From NCBI GenBank assembly GCA_036389295.1, contig DASVQB010000019.1, positions 1 through 64,000 of the forward strand: a stretch of 64,000 nucleotides of DNA, given 5' to 3'. The DNA comes from AC-37 sp036389295 (GTDB taxonomy: Bacteria > Actinomycetota > Thermoleophilia > Solirubrobacterales > Thermoleophilaceae). The translations under genes were made by a program, and so were the position numbers. Below are positions 41,149-49,540 of the stretch, piece by piece; the first letter of the stretch is position 1; each line of letters starts with the position of its first letter. The notes beneath the pieces were generated by a model. The model saw only the letters and a program-made list of their open reading frames with translations. It was not told where the DNA came from and searched no databases.

Positions 41149-42260
41149 GCGGTCTTGCGCCAGCAGACGCGGGTCCAGTCGACCTGGTCGATCTCGACGT
41201 CGAGGCCGCGCTCCGCCAGGAACTCGTCGACCGCGATGCGGCACGGCTCGAGGCAGCCGTAGTCGTCGACGATCACGTAGCCGCCGTCGGACACGCGGTC
41301 GTACAGGGCGTCCAGGGCGTCGCGCGTCGACTCGTAGAGGTCGCCGTCGACGCGCAGGATCGCGAGCCGCTCGACTGGCGCGTCCGGCAGCGTGTCCGCG
41401 AACAGGCCCGGCAGGAAGCGGACGCGGTCGGTCAGCAGGTCGTAGGCCTCGAAGTTGTCGCGGACGGCCTGCATCCCGGCCGCCATCCACGGCACCCGCT
41501 CCTCGGTCAGGTCGAGGTCGTGCTCGCGGTCCACCTCGTGCGTCGGCGGCGGGACTCCCGCGAACGAGTCGGCGAGCCACGTGACGCGGTCCGGCTCGCC
41601 GTACGCGACCTGGAGGGCGCGGAGGAAGATCGAGGCCCCGCCGTGGCAGACCCCCGCCTCGAGGAAGTCGCCGGGGACGCCGTCGGCGAAGACCCTGTGG
41701 GCGCAGCGCTCGAGGTTGTCGAGCCCGTCGAGGCCGATCATCGTGTGGGCGAGGCGGGCGCCCCAGAAGCCGTCGACGCCCCCCTCGCGCTTGGTCGCGA
41801 CCAGCTCCGCGTACGCGTCGGCGCGCTCGTAGCGGACGTCGCGCAGGAGGCGCTGCCGGTCCAGGTCGTCCGAGCCGAGCCGGCCGGACAGAGCCGTGTC
41901 GAGCCGCAGCGCGTCCTCCGCGTACACGAGGTTCACGAGCGTGCGCTTCAGCAGGTCGAGGTAGCGCCGGCGGATCGACGGCGGGGCCTCCGCGGGCGGG
42001 CGCGTCTCCACGACGCCGAGCGCGACCAGCTCGTCGACGAACGCGTCGACCGCCCGCGCGCACTCCTCGGGCCCGACGTCGAAGCGCGCCGACACGCGTT
42101 CGCGCAGGGCGTCGGCCGTGGTGGGGACCGCGAGGCCCTCGACTATCTCCGCCGCCACCTCGCTCAGCCTCGACTCCGACCGCGCCGCCGGCCGCACCAG
42201 GAACGACTCGCCACCGCGCCGGCGTACGAACGCGCGCTCCGACCGGAGGAGCGTGCTCAC
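41145..42260 (-). CDS. TylF/MycF-type O-methyltransferase fused to an N-terminal PqqD/RRE-like domain
   Basis: 371 aa from GTG 42260. Residues ~1-90 resemble a PqqD fold, the RiPP recognition element: FVRRRGGESFLVRPAARSESRLSEVAAEIVEGL, then a winged-helix tail ending VDELVALGVVE. Residues ~105-370 are a macrocin-O-methyltransferase-like class I enzyme: GDFLEAGVCHGGASIFLRA, LADSFAGVPPP, RFLPGLFADTLPDAP, LRVDGDLYESTRDALDALYD, GGYVIVDDYG. The built-in RRE suggests that it binds the leader peptide and methylates the precursor, perhaps the C-terminal carboxylate or a side chain. It starts 25 bp after the precursor gene. Confidence 0.8.
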   Translation of the reverse strand: MSTLLRSERAFVRRRGGESFLVRPAARSESRLSEVAAEIVEGLAVPTTADALRERVSARFDVGPEECARAVDAFVDELVALGVVETRPPAEAPPSIRRRYLDLLKRTLVNLVYAEDALRLDTALSGRLGSDDLDRQRLLRDVRYERADAYAELVATKREGGVDGFWGARLAHTMIGLDGLDNLERCAHRVFADGVPGDFLEAGVCHGGASIFLRALQVAYGEPDRVTWLADSFAGVPPPTHEVDREHDLDLTEERVPWMAAGMQAVRDNFEAYDLLTDRVRFLPGLFADTLPDAPVERLAILRVDGDLYESTRDALDALYDRVSDGGYVIVDDYGCLEPCRIAVDEFLAERGLDVEIDQVDWTRVCWRKTA

Positions 42261-42285
42261 CTCCCGAGGCGGCGAGACGGTGCTG

Positions 42286-42462
42286 CTAGACGCTGCCGGT
42301 GTAGACCGTCAGGTCGTACACGGCGCCGACGCCGGCGGCCTCGGTGGCCGAGTAGTCGACCTCCTCCAGCGTCGGCGGGTGCCATGGCGCCTTCGCGCTC
42401 ATGTCGGCTTCGGGCGGCGTGGCCGCTCCCGTTGGGGCGTGGGGGCTTGAGTCTTCGCGCAT
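42286..42462 (-). CDS. lasso peptide precursor
   Basis: 58 aa from ATG 42462; GTG 42468 (60 aa) and ATG 42402 (38 aa) are alternatives. The leader contains W27-H-P-P30-T-L32, matching the YxxPxL-like motif bound by lasso RRE proteins, and T40 two residues before the predicted cleavage, the conserved Thr(-2). Predicted core (residues 42-58, bases 42289-42339): AAGVGAVYDLTVYTGSV. Asp9 can form a nine-residue macrolactam with the Ala1 amine, leaving the tail LTVYTGSV. It lies between cyclase and methyltransferase genes, 12 bp after the cyclase stop. Confidence 0.82.
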   Translation of the reverse strand: MREDSSPHAPTGAATPPEADMSAKAPWHPPTLEEVDYSATEAAGVGAVYDLTVYTGSV

Positions 42463-42474
42463 GACCACAGTGAA

Positions 42475-44394
42475 TCACAGGCCGCCGCCGTCGTCCGCCA
42501 GACCGGCCAGGAAGAGGCCGAACGCGAGCGCGCGCGTGACCCCCAGCGCGCCATCCGAGCCGCCCGCCGCGATCCCGTCCCAGGACCCGCGGAGCGCCCG
42601 GACGTCGAGGTACTCGCGCGCCGCGTCGGACGAGGCGACTCGCTCCACGGCCACCGAGACGGCGGCGGCGTCGGCCCGCAGCCGGTACGCGATGTCGGCG
42701 CCCTGCGCGGCGCGGCGGGTGCTCCACGCCACCTCCGGCGGCACCAGCCGCGCGAGCGCCCGCCGGATGAGCCAGCGGTCGTGGCCGTCGCCGGCGAACT
42801 GCTCGTCCGGCGTGCCGACACAGAACTCGAGCACGCGCACGTCCGCGGTCGGGTCGCGCATCTCGATCCCCTGCGCCGCGCTGCGCTGGTGCCACCAGGC
42901 GCCGGTCGGCAGCCTGCCGGGGAGGAGGTAGGACAGGCGGCGCTCACGCGGGCCGGCGCGCGTGAACTCCGGGTCCCAGCCGGTCTCGCGCACCGCCTCG
43001 CGCAGTCCGATCCGCTCGGCGAAGTGGGGCGCGATCGCGGAGCCGCGCCAGCCGGGCCGGCGGGTCGGGTCGCGCCGCGCGCGCTCGGCCGCGAGCCGGC
43101 TCCGGATCGGGAGGACCAGCCCGTGCCAGATCGCGCCGCCCCAGCCGTAGCGGCTCGCGCGGCTCAGGTGCCGGAGGCGACGCGCCGCCAGTCGCGGCTC
43201 GCCGGCCGCGAGGGCGTGGACCACTCGGCGCGAGTCGCCTGGCCACGACACGCCGCCGTTGCCGTACTGGCCGGTCAGGAGGACGCGCGCGCCGCCGTCC
43301 CGCGCGGCGTCGAGCAGCCCCCGGACCCAGGGCAGGTTCGGCACCGCGTGCTCGGGCTCGTCGTGCACGGCGAGCGAGTGCTCGATCGCCTCGAGCGGCG
43401 TCACGGAGCGACCGTCGACGGGGACGTGCTCGACGTTCGGGTAGCGGGCGGCGACGAGCTGCGCGCCGGGCCACTCGTCCACCAGCGCGTCAGGCATCTC
43501 CGTGGCCACCTCCGGGTAGGCGGGGCGGGCCGTGTAGGCGGTGAGCCGCGCGCCGTTCAGCTCGCGGGCGGCGAGCGCGGTGACGGCGCTCGAGTCGAGG
43601 CCCGCGCTGAGGGTCGTGGCGAGCGGCCCGCGCGAGCGCAGGCGCGCCCGGACCGCCGCTCCGAGCAGGTCGAGCAGGCGCTCGACGTACTCGCCGTCGC
43701 TCGCGAGCCGCACCTCGGGCACGTCCAGCAGGCTCCAGTGCTCGCGCGTGCGCAGGCCGCTGGCGTCGAAGCCGACGACATGGGCGGTCGGCAGCCGTCG
43801 CACCTCGTCGTACATCGTCGCCGCGCCGTCGGCGACGTCCAGCACGAGCGACCGCGCGAGCTGGAGCTCGTCCAGCCGGCGCGGCACCTGAGGCAGCGCG
43901 AGCAGGCCCTTCAGGCTCGACGCGAAGGCGAGCGAGTCGCCGCGCCGGTGGTAGTACAGCGCGGTCTGGCCGTAGTGGTCGCGGGCCAGGACCAGCCGGC
44001 GCTCGCGCGGATGCCAGGCCGCGAGAGCCCAGTCGCCCAGGAGGCGCTCGAGCGCCCGCTCGCCCCAGCGCTCGTACGCCAGGGCGACGAGGCGGCCGTC
44101 GGACGTCCGCGCCCGGTCCCCGGCGGGCACCCCGAGCTCGCGGCACAGCTCCTCGCGGTTGTCGAGCCGCGCGGCGGGGGTCACCACCGTCCCGCTCGGG
44201 AGTCGCACCGGGCCGCCCTCGTGCTCGTCCTCCGGGGCGCGGAGGGCGACGAGCTGCCCGAGGCCCGCCCCGCCGCCGCGCCAGGTGCCTCCGCCGTCGG
44301 GGCCCCAGTACGCCATCGGCCGGCGCATCGTCTCGAGCTCGTCGGCCTCGACCGGACGGCCGTCGAGGCGCACGAGGCCGTAGATCGCGCTCAT
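42475..44394 (-). CDS. lasso peptide macrolactam cyclase (asparagine-synthase-like, C protein)
   Basis: 639 aa from ATG 44394, overlapping the B2 stop by 4 bp (ATGA). N-terminal class II amidotransferase-like domain (MSAIYGLVRLDG ... RLDNREEL ... GDWALAAWHPRERRLVLARDHYG). The catalytic Cys2 of asparagine synthase is Ser2 here, so no ammonia is made. C-terminal synthetase domain with PPi-loop SAGLDSSAVTALAARE. It would adenylate the Asp9 side chain of the core and let the Ala1 amine attack it. Typical of actinobacterial lasso cyclases. Confidence 0.92.
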   Translation of the reverse strand: MSAIYGLVRLDGRPVEADELETMRRPMAYWGPDGGGTWRGGGAGLGQLVALRAPEDEHEGGPVRLPSGTVVTPAARLDNREELCRELGVPAGDRARTSDGRLVALAYERWGERALERLLGDWALAAWHPRERRLVLARDHYGQTALYYHRRGDSLAFASSLKGLLALPQVPRRLDELQLARSLVLDVADGAATMYDEVRRLPTAHVVGFDASGLRTREHWSLLDVPEVRLASDGEYVERLLDLLGAAVRARLRSRGPLATTLSAGLDSSAVTALAARELNGARLTAYTARPAYPEVATEMPDALVDEWPGAQLVAARYPNVEHVPVDGRSVTPLEAIEHSLAVHDEPEHAVPNLPWVRGLLDAARDGGARVLLTGQYGNGGVSWPGDSRRVVHALAAGEPRLAARRLRHLSRASRYGWGGAIWHGLVLPIRSRLAAERARRDPTRRPGWRGSAIAPHFAERIGLREAVRETGWDPEFTRAGPRERRLSYLLPGRLPTGAWWHQRSAAQGIEMRDPTADVRVLEFCVGTPDEQFAGDGHDRWLIRRALARLVPPEVAWSTRRAAQGADIAYRLRADAAAVSVAVERVASSDAAREYLDVRALRGSWDGIAAGGSDGALGVTRALAFGLFLAGLADDGGGL

Positions 44395-44831
44395 CGACCG
44401 TCGACGTCCGCGAACGAGGCCACGACCGCGTAGCGGGCGACGTCCCGCCCGCCCGTCACGTTCACGTCGCCCACGCGCAGCCACGCATGGGCCGCGACCG
44501 GGTCGCGGGCCATGCCCAGGTAGAGCGTGCTCGCTATCCCACGCCGGCGCAGCATCGCCTTCGCCGCGATCGCCTGCTCGAGGCACTCGGTGCGCCAGGG
44601 CGCCCGCCGCGCCGCGGCGGCTATCGCCCACGCGACCCGGCTCGATGCGGGACGGACGGCCGCGATCGCCGGCGTCTCGGCGTGCCGCACCCCCAGCCGT
44701 CGCGCGAGCACGCGAAACGGGAGGGCGAGCACCGCGACCCGCGCAACCGCCAGATACGCGAACGCCTCGGCGACCTGCGCGCCGTCGCGCGACAGGAGCC
44801 GCCTAGCTCTCCTGGACCAGTCCCTTCTCAC
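44391..44831 (-). CDS. lasso peptide leader peptidase (B2, transglutaminase-like)
   Basis: 146 aa from GTG 44831, overlapping the PqqD gene by 29 bp; the start may lie slightly further in. Family layout: hydrophobic N-terminal helix AFAYLAVARVAVLALPFRVLARRLG, then catalytic Cys83 in TECLEQAIAAKAMLRRRGIASTLYLG, His115 in AHAWLRVGD and Asp122. It removes the leader peptide before cyclisation and works with the separate B1 protein. Confidence 0.92.
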   Translation of the reverse strand: MRRDWSRRARRLLSRDGAQVAEAFAYLAVARVAVLALPFRVLARRLGVRHAETPAIAAVRPASSRVAWAIAAAARRAPWRTECLEQAIAAKAMLRRRGIASTLYLGMARDPVAAHAWLRVGDVNVTGGRDVARYAVVASFADVDGR

Positions 44832-45078
44832 GGAGCTGGATCAGGAAGGGCAGGACGTCGGACTCGCAGCGCGAGGGAGCGACGTCGTAGTGCGAGCAGA
44901 GCTCGTCCACGAGGTCCGCGACGGACGTCGGCGTGGCCAGTCGCGTCCACACGAAGGAGGCCACGTCGTCGAGCAGGTAGTACCTCCCCGCGTCGATGTC
45001 CATCATCACGAGCCACTCGTCGAGCGGCGCGCTCACGTGGTCGTCCGTGCGGCGGAGCACCGCGGTCCGTTCGATCAT
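44803..45078 (-). CDS. PqqD-family RRE protein (lasso B1)
   Basis: 91 aa from ATG 45078. Winged-helix PqqD fold: DEWLVMMDIDAGRYYLLDDVASFVWTRLATPTSVADLVDELCSHYD (seen in parts) and the terminal LPFLIQLREKGLVQES helix. It binds the leader of the precursor and presents it to B2. First gene of the operon. TACCCT 6 nt before the ATG and no Shine-Dalgarno point to a leaderless start. A GTG-initiated longer frame (45243) runs through the divergent gene and was rejected. Confidence 0.92.
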   Translation of the reverse strand: MIERTAVLRRTDDHVSAPLDEWLVMMDIDAGRYYLLDDVASFVWTRLATPTSVADLVDELCSHYDVAPSRCESDVLPFLIQLREKGLVQES

Positions 45079-45084
45079 GCGCCT

Positions 45085-45090
45085 AGGGTA
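45085..45090 (-). promoter_or_regulatory. -10 element of the lasso operon
   Basis: TACCCT on the minus strand, 6 nt (AGGCGC) before ATG 45078. No clear -35. Confidence 0.5.
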
Positions 45091-45120
45091 GGCCTTGGCG
45101 CGAGGACCCGCGTCGCGCGA

Positions 45121-45149
45121 TTGACAACCGGGGCCATCGCCCGCAGGGT
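45121..45149 (+). promoter_or_regulatory. promoter of RTX gene
   Basis: TTGACA (45121-45126), 17-bp spacer, CAGGGT (45144-45149). Similar elements precede the RHS gene and the secreted propeller at 58752. Confidence 0.55.
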
Positions 45150-45179
45150 GGGCAGAGACTCGCGACCCCGGGGGGACCC

Positions 45180-46538
45180 ATGATCGGCTGGAACGAGACG
45201 CGCCGCGCGCTCGCGGCGACCTTCGCCTTGACAATCGCGGCACTCGCGCCGGCGGCCGCGCGCGCGGCCGAGGCCCACGTCGAGACCAACCCGGACGGGA
45301 CGCGGGCGGTCGTCTTCACGGGCGCCGCGGGCGAGGCGAACAGCGTGCTCGTCGACCGCGACCCGGGGTTCACGGCCGACCTCTACCAGCTCGAGGACCA
45401 GGGCAATCCGGTGACACCGGGGCCCGGCTGCGCGCAGAAGCTGCGCGAGCCGTTCAACAGCCCGGAGCCCAAGATCGTGCGCTGCGAGACCGGCGGCGTG
45501 ACGACGATCAGGGTGAGCCTGGGCGACGGCGCCGACAGCGTTCGCTTCGGGGACCTGAACGGCAACGCGATCGCCGACGTGGTCGACGGCGGCGACGGCG
45601 ACGACCGGATCGGCGCCTCCAACGGGCCCAGCTTCGTGAGCGGCGGCGGCGGGGCCGACGACATCGACACCCGCGGCGGCGACGACCAGATCGGCGGCGG
45701 CGACGGGGACGACGAGATCGTCGCCGGGCCGGGCTCCGACACGGCGGCGGGGGAGGGCGGCGACGACCTGATCCGCGGCTACGCGCAACCCGGCACGCTC
45801 GAGATCGGCGTGGTCACGAAGTTCCGCGGCGGCGAGGTCAACACGCTGTCCGGCGGCGCCGGCAACGACAGGCTCGAGGGCGACAACGGCTCCGACCAGC
45901 TCTCCGGCGACGGCGGCAACGACCAGCTGCACGGCGGCGGCGGGCCCGACCTGCTCTCCGGCGACGACGGCAACGACACGCTCGACGAGGGCGACACCGA
46001 CGGCGCCGCCGACGGCGAGTCCGTCGGAGCCCCGATCGCCGCGGACGTGCTCCGCGGCGGCAGGGGGAAGGACACCGCCACCTACTGCACGCGGCGCGGC
46101 AAGTCGGCGCTGACGATCAGCCTCGACCGGAAGGCCAACGACGGCGGCAGGGGCGAGAAGGACAACGTGGGGCCGAACGGCGACGTCGAGAACGTGATCG
46201 GCGGCGGCGAGACTCCGGACAGGATCACAGGCGACAAGAACGCCAACGTGCTGACCGGCGACTGCACGAACACGGTGGCGCCGGGCGCCGACAACAAGAT
46301 CTACGGCCTGGCCGGAAACGACCGCGTGGTCGGCGGGGACGGACGCGACCTGCTCGACGGCGGCAGGGGCAAGGACGTCTTCCTCGGCAACGAGGACCGC
46401 GACACGATCCGCGCCAAGGACGGGGCGAAGGACGCCTCGATCAACTGCGACGGGCACGGCACCGCCTCGAAGTCGGACAGCGCGACCGTCGACCGAGCCG
46501 ACCCGTCCGCGAGGGGCTGCGACAAGCTCGAGTTCTGA
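45180..46538 (+). CDS. secreted RTX-type calcium-binding repeat protein
   Basis: 452 aa from ATG 45180. Signal peptide LAATFALTIAALAPAAARA. A short beta domain (30-120) with a Cys pair is followed by many GGxGxDxI/L repeats (starting GGDGDDRIGA near 138) that form calcium-binding beta-rolls to about residue 425, interrupted by non-repeat loops. C-terminal SARGCDKLEF ends like other members in this window. Type I secretion genes are absent and the protein has a Sec signal, so export is by Sec. Its last 98 bp overlap the end of the convergent peptidase gene. Confidence 0.88.
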   Translation: MIGWNETRRALAATFALTIAALAPAAARAAEAHVETNPDGTRAVVFTGAAGEANSVLVDRDPGFTADLYQLEDQGNPVTPGPGCAQKLREPFNSPEPKIVRCETGGVTTIRVSLGDGADSVRFGDLNGNAIADVVDGGDGDDRIGASNGPSFVSGGGGADDIDTRGGDDQIGGGDGDDEIVAGPGSDTAAGEGGDDLIRGYAQPGTLEIGVVTKFRGGEVNTLSGGAGNDRLEGDNGSDQLSGDGGNDQLHGGGGPDLLSGDDGNDTLDEGDTDGAADGESVGAPIAADVLRGGRGKDTATYCTRRGKSALTISLDRKANDGGRGEKDNVGPNGDVENVIGGGETPDRITGDKNANVLTGDCTNTVAPGADNKIYGLAGNDRVVGGDGRDLLDGGRGKDVFLGNEDRDTIRAKDGAKDASINCDGHGTASKSDSATVDRADPSARGCDKLEF

Positions 46539-48702
46539 GCATGCGCGCGCGCAGCAGCGCGCCGGCGGCGACGAGCGCCGCGCCCGCGAGGACGACCATG
46601 CCCACCACGAGCCCGGTGAACGGCAGGCTCGCGTCCTCCTCCGGAGCGGCTGTGGCTCGGGAGGCGGCCGCCGGGCCGCTCGCGCCCGAGCGGCTCGTGT
46701 CGCCGGACGCGGCGTCGCCGCCGCTGGGCCTGACCGGCCGCCCGCCGCCGCCGGGCGAGGAGCCGTCCCCGCCGCAGCCGCCCGCCGCCGCGGCCGGCAC
46801 TCCCGGCGCCAGCGTCTGACCCGGGGGCAGCACCCGCGCGGCGGTCGGCAGCACCGTCCTGCAGTCCGGCTCCTCCCGCACCGGGAGCCGCAGCTCGAGG
46901 CGCTCCACGTCGATGTCGAACGGGCGGTTCGACGGCCGCCCGTACGGAGGGTCGCTGCCCAGCAGCTCGAGCCGCGGCACGTGACCCTCGGCGAAGCGCC
47001 AGCCGTTCGGATGGAGCTGCCACACGTCGCTCGCGCGCCCGGACGGTCGGACGAGCGCGCGGGCCACCAGCGTCTGCGACCGCCCGTCCGGAGCCACGTC
47101 CCACAGCCGCGCCGCCACCTGCGTGTCGCTCGGGCGCCCGTCGACGCGCAGCGACGCGATCGCCGTCGGCGCCCCGAGCAGCGTGTAGCCGCCCCTCGGC
47201 GCGGCCGGAAGCCGGTAGTCGGCGGTGCCCGGCGCGGCGTCGGCGGCGGTCTCGGCGCAGGCGTCGCCGAGCCCGAGGGCAGGGTCGATCGCTCGCGCGA
47301 CCGCCGGGTCGCCGCCGGCCGAGGAGATCGACTGCGCGTCGGCGGTCGCGAAGCGCACCTCGCCGCGCGCCAGCTCGTCGAACCGCCGTGCGGCGAACGG
47401 GCCCTCGGACGGCGCGTCGCGCGGGCACGTCTGCGTGAGCGCGGTTACCCCCTCGCCCGGGGCGCCGCCGCGCCCGGCGAGGTAGTGGTCGAACCACCGG
47501 TGGATCGCCTCGACCAGCCGGTCGCGCTCGGGCGCCTTGTTCGACGCGCGCTGGTGACCGAAGTCCGCGAGCAGGAGCGACAGCGGCGTGCCCGGGTGGT
47601 CGCGCCGCGTGCGGTTCGCGAACCGCAGCGCCTCGTCCACGGGGAACAGGTCGTCGGTGAAGCCGCTCGCCACGAACAGCGGCGGCGGCGCCGAGCTCGG
47701 GTCGATCGCGTACGGCGAGTGGTAGCGCTCGAGCAGGCGGACGATCTCCTCCGCGCTCGGGTCGTCGTACGGCTCCCCCGCGTCGGTGCGCGCGACCCAG
47801 CCGGCGACGTCGGCCTCGGGATCGACCCCCGGCGGCGCCAGGTAGCCCATGGGCCGGCCCGGCACGAACGGCTCGCCCGCCGGCTGCCCCGGCCCGATCG
47901 CCAGCTGCGCCGCGGCGAAGATCGCGTTGGCGAACGAGGTCTTGAAGACGCCCACGGGGGTGAAGCGCTCCCGGCCGGCGCCGATCGAGTAGGTGAGCGT
48001 GCTGCCGTTCGGCGCGGCCGCGTACACGAGGTCCGTCCACGGGATCACCGGCGCGGCCGCCGCGATCCGCAGCCGCGTGCCGGCCGGGCTGCGCCACGGG
48101 ACCAGGCGCCCGTCGGGCAGCATGACCCGGTCCCGCAGCGCCGCGAGCAGGAACGACTGGCCGCCGCCGTACGAGTCGCCGGTCACGCCGATCCGGGCGG
48201 GGTCGGCGGTCCCGTCGTCGACCAGGCGGCCGACGAGCTCCTGGGTGTCGCGGGCCTCGTACCGGACGTCGGCCAGGTGGATGTACCCGCGTGCGCACGC
48301 CTCGCCGCCCGCCGCGCGAGCGTCCGGGGTCCCGCACGACCCCCAGAGCCCGCGCGCCGTGTAGGTGAGCACGGCGTAGCCGCGCCGCGCCCAGCCGTAG
48401 GCGTTGTCCGTGTACGCCTTCGAGTCCGGGTCGAGGTACTCGTGGCGGCTGTTGCCGAAGCCGTGGATCTCGACGACGAGCGGCAGCCGCGACGCGCCGG
48501 GCGAGGGCAGCGTGACGGTCGTGTCCAGCGGGACGCCGTCCCAGGTCGCGACGCGGCCGGTGCACTGGTGGACGTCCTGGACCGAGCGGCAGTCGGTCAG
48601 GCCGAGCGGCTCCGTCGCGTGCGCGGGCGCGCTCGCACACGCGAGGACGAGCGCGGCCACGATGACCGCGAAGCTCAACCGGTCTGCGCGCTCGCCCCCC
48701 AC
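46441..48702 (-). CDS. S15-type (X-Pro dipeptidyl-peptidase/CocE-like) secreted hydrolase with LPFTG signal
   Basis: 753 aa from GTG 48702. Signal peptide LSFAVIVAALVLACASAPAHA. Alpha/beta hydrolase with nucleophile S177 in GDSYGGG, the acid in the VASGFTDDLFP region and His in DFGHQRAS; a C-terminal jelly-roll domain (~480-640) is typical of S15 enzymes. A Gly/Ser/Pro linker leads to LPFTG (693-697), a 20-residue hydrophobic helix and an unusually long basic tail of about 36 residues. The tail overlaps the 3' end of the convergent RTX gene. Probably cell-wall or membrane anchored. Confidence 0.85.
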   Translation of the reverse strand: MGGERADRLSFAVIVAALVLACASAPAHATEPLGLTDCRSVQDVHQCTGRVATWDGVPLDTTVTLPSPGASRLPLVVEIHGFGNSRHEYLDPDSKAYTDNAYGWARRGYAVLTYTARGLWGSCGTPDARAAGGEACARGYIHLADVRYEARDTQELVGRLVDDGTADPARIGVTGDSYGGGQSFLLAALRDRVMLPDGRLVPWRSPAGTRLRIAAAAPVIPWTDLVYAAAPNGSTLTYSIGAGRERFTPVGVFKTSFANAIFAAAQLAIGPGQPAGEPFVPGRPMGYLAPPGVDPEADVAGWVARTDAGEPYDDPSAEEIVRLLERYHSPYAIDPSSAPPPLFVASGFTDDLFPVDEALRFANRTRRDHPGTPLSLLLADFGHQRASNKAPERDRLVEAIHRWFDHYLAGRGGAPGEGVTALTQTCPRDAPSEGPFAARRFDELARGEVRFATADAQSISSAGGDPAVARAIDPALGLGDACAETAADAAPGTADYRLPAAPRGGYTLLGAPTAIASLRVDGRPSDTQVAARLWDVAPDGRSQTLVARALVRPSGRASDVWQLHPNGWRFAEGHVPRLELLGSDPPYGRPSNRPFDIDVERLELRLPVREEPDCRTVLPTAARVLPPGQTLAPGVPAAAAGGCGGDGSSPGGGGRPVRPSGGDAASGDTSRSGASGPAAASRATAAPEEDASLPFTGLVVGMVVLAGAALVAAGALLRARMLRTRACRSPSRTGRLGRRSRCPTSRRCRARRS

Positions 48703-48757
48703 CCGATGCCCGTGCGAATCGTACGCCTCCTGCCGGGTCGGGCGGGCGGCGTCGGCC

Positions 48758-48763
48758 TAGCCT
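48758..48763 (+). promoter_or_regulatory. -10 element, leaderless gene
   Basis: TAGCCT, 8 nt (TCGCGGAC) before ATG 48772; no Shine-Dalgarno. Confidence 0.5.
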
Positions 48764-48771
48764 TCGCGGAC

Positions 48772-49398
48772 ATGGAGCGGCGGGGCTGGGTGACGTCCGC
48801 GGAGGAGCGGAACCGCGTGGAGGCGGACCTGAGCGGCATGGCGGGGCACGGTCTCGCGGGAGTGCGATACGTCGGGATGTCGGACGAGGGGGCGCCGACG
48901 TGGGACGTCGGGACGTTCCACTCGATCGACTACGGCCTCGAGATCGAGCTAGAAGACCGGACGACCTGGTCGATCGCCTGGGATCAGGCCGGGCACAACG
49001 AGGCGATCCTGGTCTACGCCGGGACGCTCTCCTCCCAGTTCTCGCCGGATGCCGAGGTCGCGGTCTGGGACGTGACGAGCGTCTGGCGGCAGCGGTTCCC
49101 CGAAGGCTTCACCGAGGTCGAGTGCGTGTGGACGAGGCACGTGTACGGACCGGCGTACACGGGAGTCCGGTGGGAGATCCGCGTCGACGACGGCGGCGTG
49201 TCCGACCTCTGCCTGCTCTCACTCGTCCTGACCGGAGCGCGTGGCGGGCAGGCGGTCGTGACCCTTGGCGGCGAGGACCACGACGCGGCCGGCCGCTTCG
49301 CTGCCTTCCACGACAACGTCGCGGTCTTCTTCTCGCTGGAGGAGGCCCGACGCGTCGGCGTCCTGCTGCCGGGCGACCCGGACGCGACCGTTCGATGA
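48772..49398 (+). CDS. hypothetical soluble protein
   Basis: 208 aa from ATG 48772, acidic and Trp-rich (GVRWEIRVDDGG, TTWSIAWDQAGHNEAIL, AVWDVTSVWRQRFPEGF). No signal peptide, no membrane helix, no motif I recognise. The pattern of alternating strands suggests an all-beta cytoplasmic protein. Divergent from the S15 peptidase gene; 70 bp separate the start codons. Confidence 0.65.
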   Translation: MERRGWVTSAEERNRVEADLSGMAGHGLAGVRYVGMSDEGAPTWDVGTFHSIDYGLEIELEDRTTWSIAWDQAGHNEAILVYAGTLSSQFSPDAEVAVWDVTSVWRQRFPEGFTEVECVWTRHVYGPAYTGVRWEIRVDDGGVSDLCLLSLVLTGARGGQAVVTLGGEDHDAAGRFAAFHDNVAVFFSLEEARRVGVLLPGDPDATVR

Positions 49399-49540
49399 AC
49401 GGCACCCCGAAGCTGAGGATGGGGCCAGCGAGAGGATCCGGCCGAGGCCGGACGGCGTCTGCCGCTGCGCCCGGCCGCGCTGCGCAAGGCCGAGTGCGGC
49501 GACTGGCAGGCGGCCACGGCGGGCGAGCGGCGCGGCGCGG

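Noticed and set aside
42718..43000. Possible second precursor peptides in other frames inside the cyclase gene
   Set aside because: No WxxPxL/YxxPxL leader motif and no suitable Asp/Glu at core position 7-9 was seen in these frames.
45079..45243. N-terminal extension of the PqqD gene to GTG 45243
   Set aside because: The extension is Arg/Pro/Ser-rich, overlaps the RTX promoter and start, and PqqD homologs begin near ATG 45078.
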